Origin: Coturnix japonica
Lineage: Eukaryota > Chordata > Aves > Galliformes > Phasianidae
NCBI RefSeq assembly: GCF_001577835.2
Contig: NC_029529.1
Span: 12,659,380 to 12,723,379 of the forward strand
DNA: 64,000 nt
Reading direction: 5' to 3'
The first letter of the stretch is position 1. Every line of letters starts with the position of its first letter. The translations under genes were made by a program, and so were the position numbers. Below are positions 59,101 through 64,000 of the stretch, piece after piece. Under the pieces are notes generated by a model, which made no database searches, was not told the DNA's origin, and saw only the letters and a list, made by a program, of their open reading frames with translations.

Positions 59101-62100
59101 TTTGCAATCTTATGCATTTATTTCCTGTACGTTTATTTATTGTATTTGTTGTATCAAAGTGCAGCATAGGTAAGCTTTTTCCCAACAATTAAAGGGAGAA
59201 TTTACATGTGCCATCTCCTCACCTCATATGGACCATGTGGTGGGATGTAGTAGTCACCTCCAGGCACAAGCACGTACTTGTCCTGCTCTATATCCTTGTT
59301 GTAGACTGTAGACAGAAGGGACAGGAGAAGCCGCCTGTCTTTGTCGTCTGTTACTCTCCCACCATAGTTACATTCCCCTGGGAAAGGACAAAGAAAACAA
59401 GAATGAAAAGATTAAATTTAATGTAAAACACTTTTTGTTTGTTCATTCATGTTCACCTCCAGTAAGTTGAAATCCTGAGGCTTCCAGATACTCAGAAGTT
59501 TTTAGGTACCATTGAATCAAAGTCAAAACACATCAGAGAGCACAAAGCCTGTACCTGTTAGATACGTCAGAGCTTCAAAAGGGACTTCTTCATATTCATT
59601 CAAAAACATGTGGATCTGCTGCATACTGATCCTGAGGTCAGACTCGTTGAACTCGTACGGAATATTCCAACCTGTTCAATACAGGGAATATACATGGGGT
59701 GAATGAATGCTGCCCCGTGCTGAAATATAGCTGCTTATTAATACCGGGATGGTGGCTTTCAGTGGGAATAAACACTGCACAGCAGTCACTGTTACTATAA
59801 AGGCAGATTCAGTCAGAATGGAAGGCTGAGAGCTTCACGCTCACTAATGGAGAGTGTAAGATATATATATACACACAAACACACATATATATGGTTATAT
59901 AGTAATAAATATGAAATCTGCAGTTTCCTATGTTTCTGCATTGTATGGAAAATGTCGGAATCCAATATATTTCCAAATACATCCTTTCATTGCTGTATTA
60001 TGAACACACTGCAGATACTGACTTTCAGTTTTACACCAAGCAAACAGACACACTGGCTCTGCTAAAAATGTACACACAGGAACAGAAGCGCTACTGATAA
60101 GTACACTGATAAGTAAATTACTGCAGTTATTGAACAGCGGTGTAATAAACTAATTTAGTCAGCTACAATTTAATGCAAATACTGTATGATATATTGACAC
60201 AATGGATACTTTCTAACCCTCCCCCAGGGTAACACAGGAGCTTCAAGAGTAACTTTGCTTGAACAAGAATCACTGATAGCAGCTTATAAACCTCATTATG
60301 CTCAGCACAGGTTGCACTCCTGCAACACTGCTGACAACAATCCTGCTTTTTAATAATAAATAATGCATTTCAAAACTACTGACCTTTGAGAAACAATATG
60401 GAAAATAATTGGAACCTTACCCAATGGGCCAAAGTTTCTCCTTTCCTGCACAACAGCGTGAAAAAAGCAAAGACCAAACAACAATTTTTGCCACATTTCT
60501 GGCTTTTGGCAGCTGTTAAAGAACGTGGCATCAGAGATGGGGTCGTTGAGGTACGACCGAAGGAGGTTTGCTCTGACCCCTTTGGGAGGTTCATTGGTCA
60601 TTTTGATGCCATTCTGGAGGATGCTGACAGGAAATTCTGTGGACGGATAACTGGTCAACCACAGCCTGCAAAGAGATCCAGAAGCTCATTATTCAAAAGC
60701 CACCAACCAAGACATCTCCCCAGTATTGATTTTCAGCAAACTAAGGGGTTTGTGACTTGTTTAGCTATAATGATACCATCTATGTTTGCTATAAATGCAG
60801 CATAAAGAAGAGTATATCAAACAGGTAGGAACGATGACATCCCAGTTAGGTATCTTTATCACTGCACATCAAACAATATGACTGTTATAAGAGGCTGTTG
60901 ACACAGAATAAACTTCATCTCTCTTTGCAGCTGCCTTCAGCAAACAGGAAATACTGAAACAAAAGGAACAAAATGTAATTTACCGGAACTTATCATTGGT
61001 GCTCTCGGGCACTATCACCTCCTCGCAGATTTTCTCCAAAGCAGGCATCCAGCTGGTTGCAAGGTGGCAGTTCTGCAGCACCACCCAGCTCCCTGCAGTG
61101 ACTGCCTGGTGGATCATGTTGGCTGCTATCGGGCCCTGACCTTGTCCAAGCGAAACAGTCTGGATGTTTGCACCTCCCATGCCAACATCGTCAGCAAATT
61201 TGAGCAAACCTACGACGGCAAGTTGTGCACATGCAAAGACAAAGTATTAGAAAGTAGAGCCGTGTTACACTCACTGTTTTTATAAAGGAACAAGTATTAA
61301 AGGGGTAAAGGCCAACAGGAAAAAAAAAAAAAGAAACAGAAAAACAAGCCAACACCTCAACAACCCACAGGCAGCACCCAATGCTACATCAGCACTGCTT
61401 TCCTCAGAGATGTGCTGAAATTCAGGTGCACAAAGAAACACTACAAAATTCACTGGCAGCCAGGCTAAATGCTCAGCCTCCTCCTCAGCCTCGAGTGCTC
61501 AGCTCCAGACCGCACTACTCTGCCATGGGTACAATTGGATATGGGGTTGAGCTGTGAGCTGGACCTTCAGCTATGGGCTGTATCTCTTTGCTGTTCAATC
61601 AGTCCTGGAAATCCTTCCTTATAGTACAGCTGATATTACAATCCTCCGGGCAGAAAACCAGGTTTAAAAATAAATGGGGTGGTTTTTTCTTAAAGGCCAT
61701 TTAACAGATGTGCTTTTAACGTAGTCATATGTACCATTTACTCAGTAATAGAATGAGGACACTTTCAGAAGGGGAAAACTTCCAGACTCACACTGGAGGA
61801 GCTGCAGTGTAAGCATGAATGATGAACTGGTGCGGATGTTAAGAAATTCTGGACTCCTGAACTGCTGCTCACAGACCCAGACATCGTATCACTATTTCCT
61901 TCACCCCGCTCCAGCAATGATACTCTCATTTTACATATACAGACAGATGTAAACACCTTCTGTTTTATCACCACTGTGTTATGCTTTACGAACATATAAA
62001 GGCCAGGTTGAGCAGCCTATGCTATAAACAGTTTAATCACACTCAGTGTCATTTAATTAGACAAAGAAAAAAAAGGTGTTTTCAGTATCAGTCTCACCTG

Positions 62101-64000
62101 CCATGGGGTCAGCACCTGGTGATAACACAAAAATCAAAGGGGCACAACAATTGGAATCACCGTAGCTTTGTCCAAGATCAAAAGTAGGCGGCTCAATAAA
62201 CGTTCTCCCCATGTTTTCTACAATGAACTGCTGCACTGCTGGAACTATTTTGTCAGGTCTCAGGCACCTGAGGATCACCAAACGATCCAACCCCGTCACT
62301 GTGTTCCACGCATCTGGGAAATTTTCTTTGTGGGGTCTTACAGAGTCGTAGATTCGTTTCCACTCTGAAAAGTTCTCTCTTACATGTTCCATCAGCCCCT
62401 GAAGGTTTGTCAGACAAGATGCACGCACGAGCTCTGCCCAGGATTTGTCAGAGAGCCAGTCTGGAGCTGGGTTGGGATGAGGATTGTCAAGAGCAACTCC
62501 TCCTGTCAGTAGGAAACGCCAAACTTCATCATCTATTTGGCCTCTCCCCTTCATTATGCCCACTGTCAGGAGGAGGGAGAATAGCAGCTTATCCTTCTCA
62601 AACAGTGAGCGACAGACATTGTTATAGATGCTTGCTGTGAAATGTTCTATTATGTTTTCAATCCTCTCTTCCAGATCTTCACCCTTCTTGCTTTTAGCAA
62701 TGGACTGAACATACAAGTTAATGAACCAAGTCAGTGAATACTGGTACATGGGTTCAATGTTTGCCAGATCAGAGATGCAGAAGAAGACAACAGCTGAATG
62801 AACAGCAACCGGCTTATACCCAACTCGAGTAGAATCTATTTGCATTTCAGTTGCTGAGGCAACTTTTTGCTTTTCAGAGATTTCTTCAGATAACGTTTTG
62901 GACGACGACAGAATATTAATTGCTGTTTCATCTTCTAAGATGTTTCCTTCTGACTTGGAAAGAACTTCCAGGATTTTATCTTCTATTTCTTTTAACTGTT
63001 TTTTGTTAGCTGCACTTTCTATAATCAGTTTGTTTTTCTTTTCTTCCAGTTCAGGCTTTTCCTCTGCAGCTACAATTCCAAGAAGCTGGTCCTGAAGACC
63101 CAACGGTGTAATCATGAAGTTGAGCAGACAAACCTTAACAGCCACTTCAGGAAGATAATGAGGATTCCTTAAGCGAGTTGTTATGTAAAACCTGAAATCT
63201 CTTGAATATTCCAGTATATTTTCCCCTAATTTCATGTATTCTACTCCTTGTTGTTTGAACGTTAGCTTTAGTAAGATGGGTTCTATGAAAGCATCTAATT
63301 CTTCTCCAATATTTTCCAGCAGGACAGGCGTTCCAAGCTGAATAGCATTTTCTAACGTCCTAACATAATGTGTGTCAGATAATTTGATAACCGACAGCTT
63401 GTTGGCTTTCTCCATGTTCTTCACCCATCTGTTAGCTTGCCTTTGAGGGTCTATCATTAAAGCCCACCTCCTTGAGTTAGAAACAATTATGCCATTGTCA
63501 ATGGAAAAGGAATCAACTGGCAGCCCAGCGATCTGCCACGCACGGATTTTGACTGGATCCCCTAATGTGTTGCTTAAGCTAAAATCACCGGAGCACGGGA
63601 TGTTCTTCTCATTGCACAGAACTTGCCATTGCTGTTGGCACTGTAAGCGGTAGTCTACAGTAAAGGCTCCCAGGTAAGCCACAGTTCCTGAAGATAACAA
63701 CACATCTCCTGTAAGGTCTACATACCGGATTCTCAGTAACCGTGCAGCTTCTGTCCACCTGTCTTTCTCTCCACCGAGACCACTGATGAGCTGTTCAGCT
63801 CTCACAATCTTTTGTGAGCAGAGGTCAATATTATTTTCCAAATCTCTCTTCCGGTTATTCATGCTTTCAAAATCATCATTCAAAGCTTGGAGGCGATCGA
63901 CAACCTCCTTAAGTTCTGCTTGCTTTTCTTTTAGCTTCTCCATTTGAACATCCAGCAACTCCTCAGCAGTTTTCAAACGTTCACGTTTCGGGGCAACCAC
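56151..64000 (-). CDS. DNAH3: DNAH3, axonemal inner-arm dynein heavy chain (C-terminal 1217 residues; continues off the right edge)
   Basis: DNAH3 is a single-headed inner-arm dynein heavy chain that powers ciliary and sperm flagellar beating. Ten coding exons on the minus strand: 62098-64000 (5' end outside), 60984-61209, 60421-60665, 59555-59671, 59223-59377, 58771-58938, 58266-58408, 57501-57705, 56650-56787 and 56151-56504. They sum to 1218 codons including the stop. The first about 75 residues are charged heptads from the distal half of the microtubule-binding stalk ([28 protein letters not shown]). AAA5 follows ([40 protein letters not shown]). AAA6 has [29 protein letters not shown] and [12 protein letters not shown]. 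The C-terminal domain includes [37 protein letters not shown] and [15 protein letters not shown]. The catalytic AAA1 lies outside the window. No broken motif was seen. Confidence 0.95.
59861..59892. repeat. (AT)n/(AC)n microsatellite in a DNAH3 intron
   Basis: Short alternating AT then AC run followed by ATATAT, within the intron between DNAH3 exons at 60421-60665 and 59555-59671. Confidence 0.9.
61210..62097 (-). other. DNAH3 intron
   Basis: Intron between exons 62098-64000 and 60984-61209. It has an A-rich tract near 61320-61333. No recognised repeat family or RNA gene. Confidence 0.6.

Overview
The window is nuclear DNA from a vertebrate, most likely a bird and probably a galliform such as chicken or a close relative. 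Genes have short exons with GT/AG introns, GC-rich CpG-island promoters and AATAAA poly(A) signals. The recognisable interspersed repeats are almost all CR1 LINE fragments, the dominant avian family. The bird and galliform assignments are inferences from these traits and from protein similarity recalled from memory; no search was run.

Eight protein-coding genes were reconstructed exon by exon. Splice phases are consistent throughout. From low to high coordinate they are: VPS35L (minus, first seven coding exons, continues off the left edge), THUMPD1 (minus, complete, 307 aa), ACSM3 (plus, complete, 578 aa), ERI2 (minus, complete, 709 aa), REXO5 (plus, complete, 771 aa), DCUN1D3 (minus, complete, 304 aa), LYRM1 (plus, complete, 122 aa) and DNAH3 (minus, last ten coding exons, 1217 aa, continues off the right edge). 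From THUMPD1 to DNAH3 the order and strands match human 16p12 as I recall it. VPS35L lies directly beside THUMPD1 here, whereas in human several genes intervene and VPS35L has the opposite relative orientation.

From THUMPD1 rightward the genes strictly alternate in strand, so every neighbouring pair is either divergent or convergent. ERI2/REXO5 start codons are 114 bp apart around an NRF1-like palindrome. DCUN1D3/LYRM1 diverge from a CpG island holding a palindromic CRE and GGCAC-type repeats. ACSM3/ERI2 end tail to tail with poly(A) signals about 30 bp apart.

The products are housekeeping or organelle proteins: endosomal recycling (VPS35L), tRNA acetylation adaptor (THUMPD1), mitochondrial fatty-acid activation (ACSM3), two DEDDh 3'-5' exonucleases (ERI2, REXO5), cullin neddylation (DCUN1D3), a LYR-motif protein (LYRM1) and an axonemal dynein heavy chain (DNAH3). 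They are not a single pathway. The ERI2/REXO5 exonuclease pair on one promoter is the only obvious functional pairing.

The most unusual item is a compact repeat in REXO5 intron 1 (about 23544-23732). It looks like a dimeric tRNA-derived SINE with a CR1-type 3' tail. Other notable items are a coding 9-bp repeat that adds an [S/A]-H-[G/S] tract to ERI2, three CACGTG boxes plus a YY1-like start site at VPS35L, and an in-frame alternative acceptor behind a 20-T tract in LYRM1.
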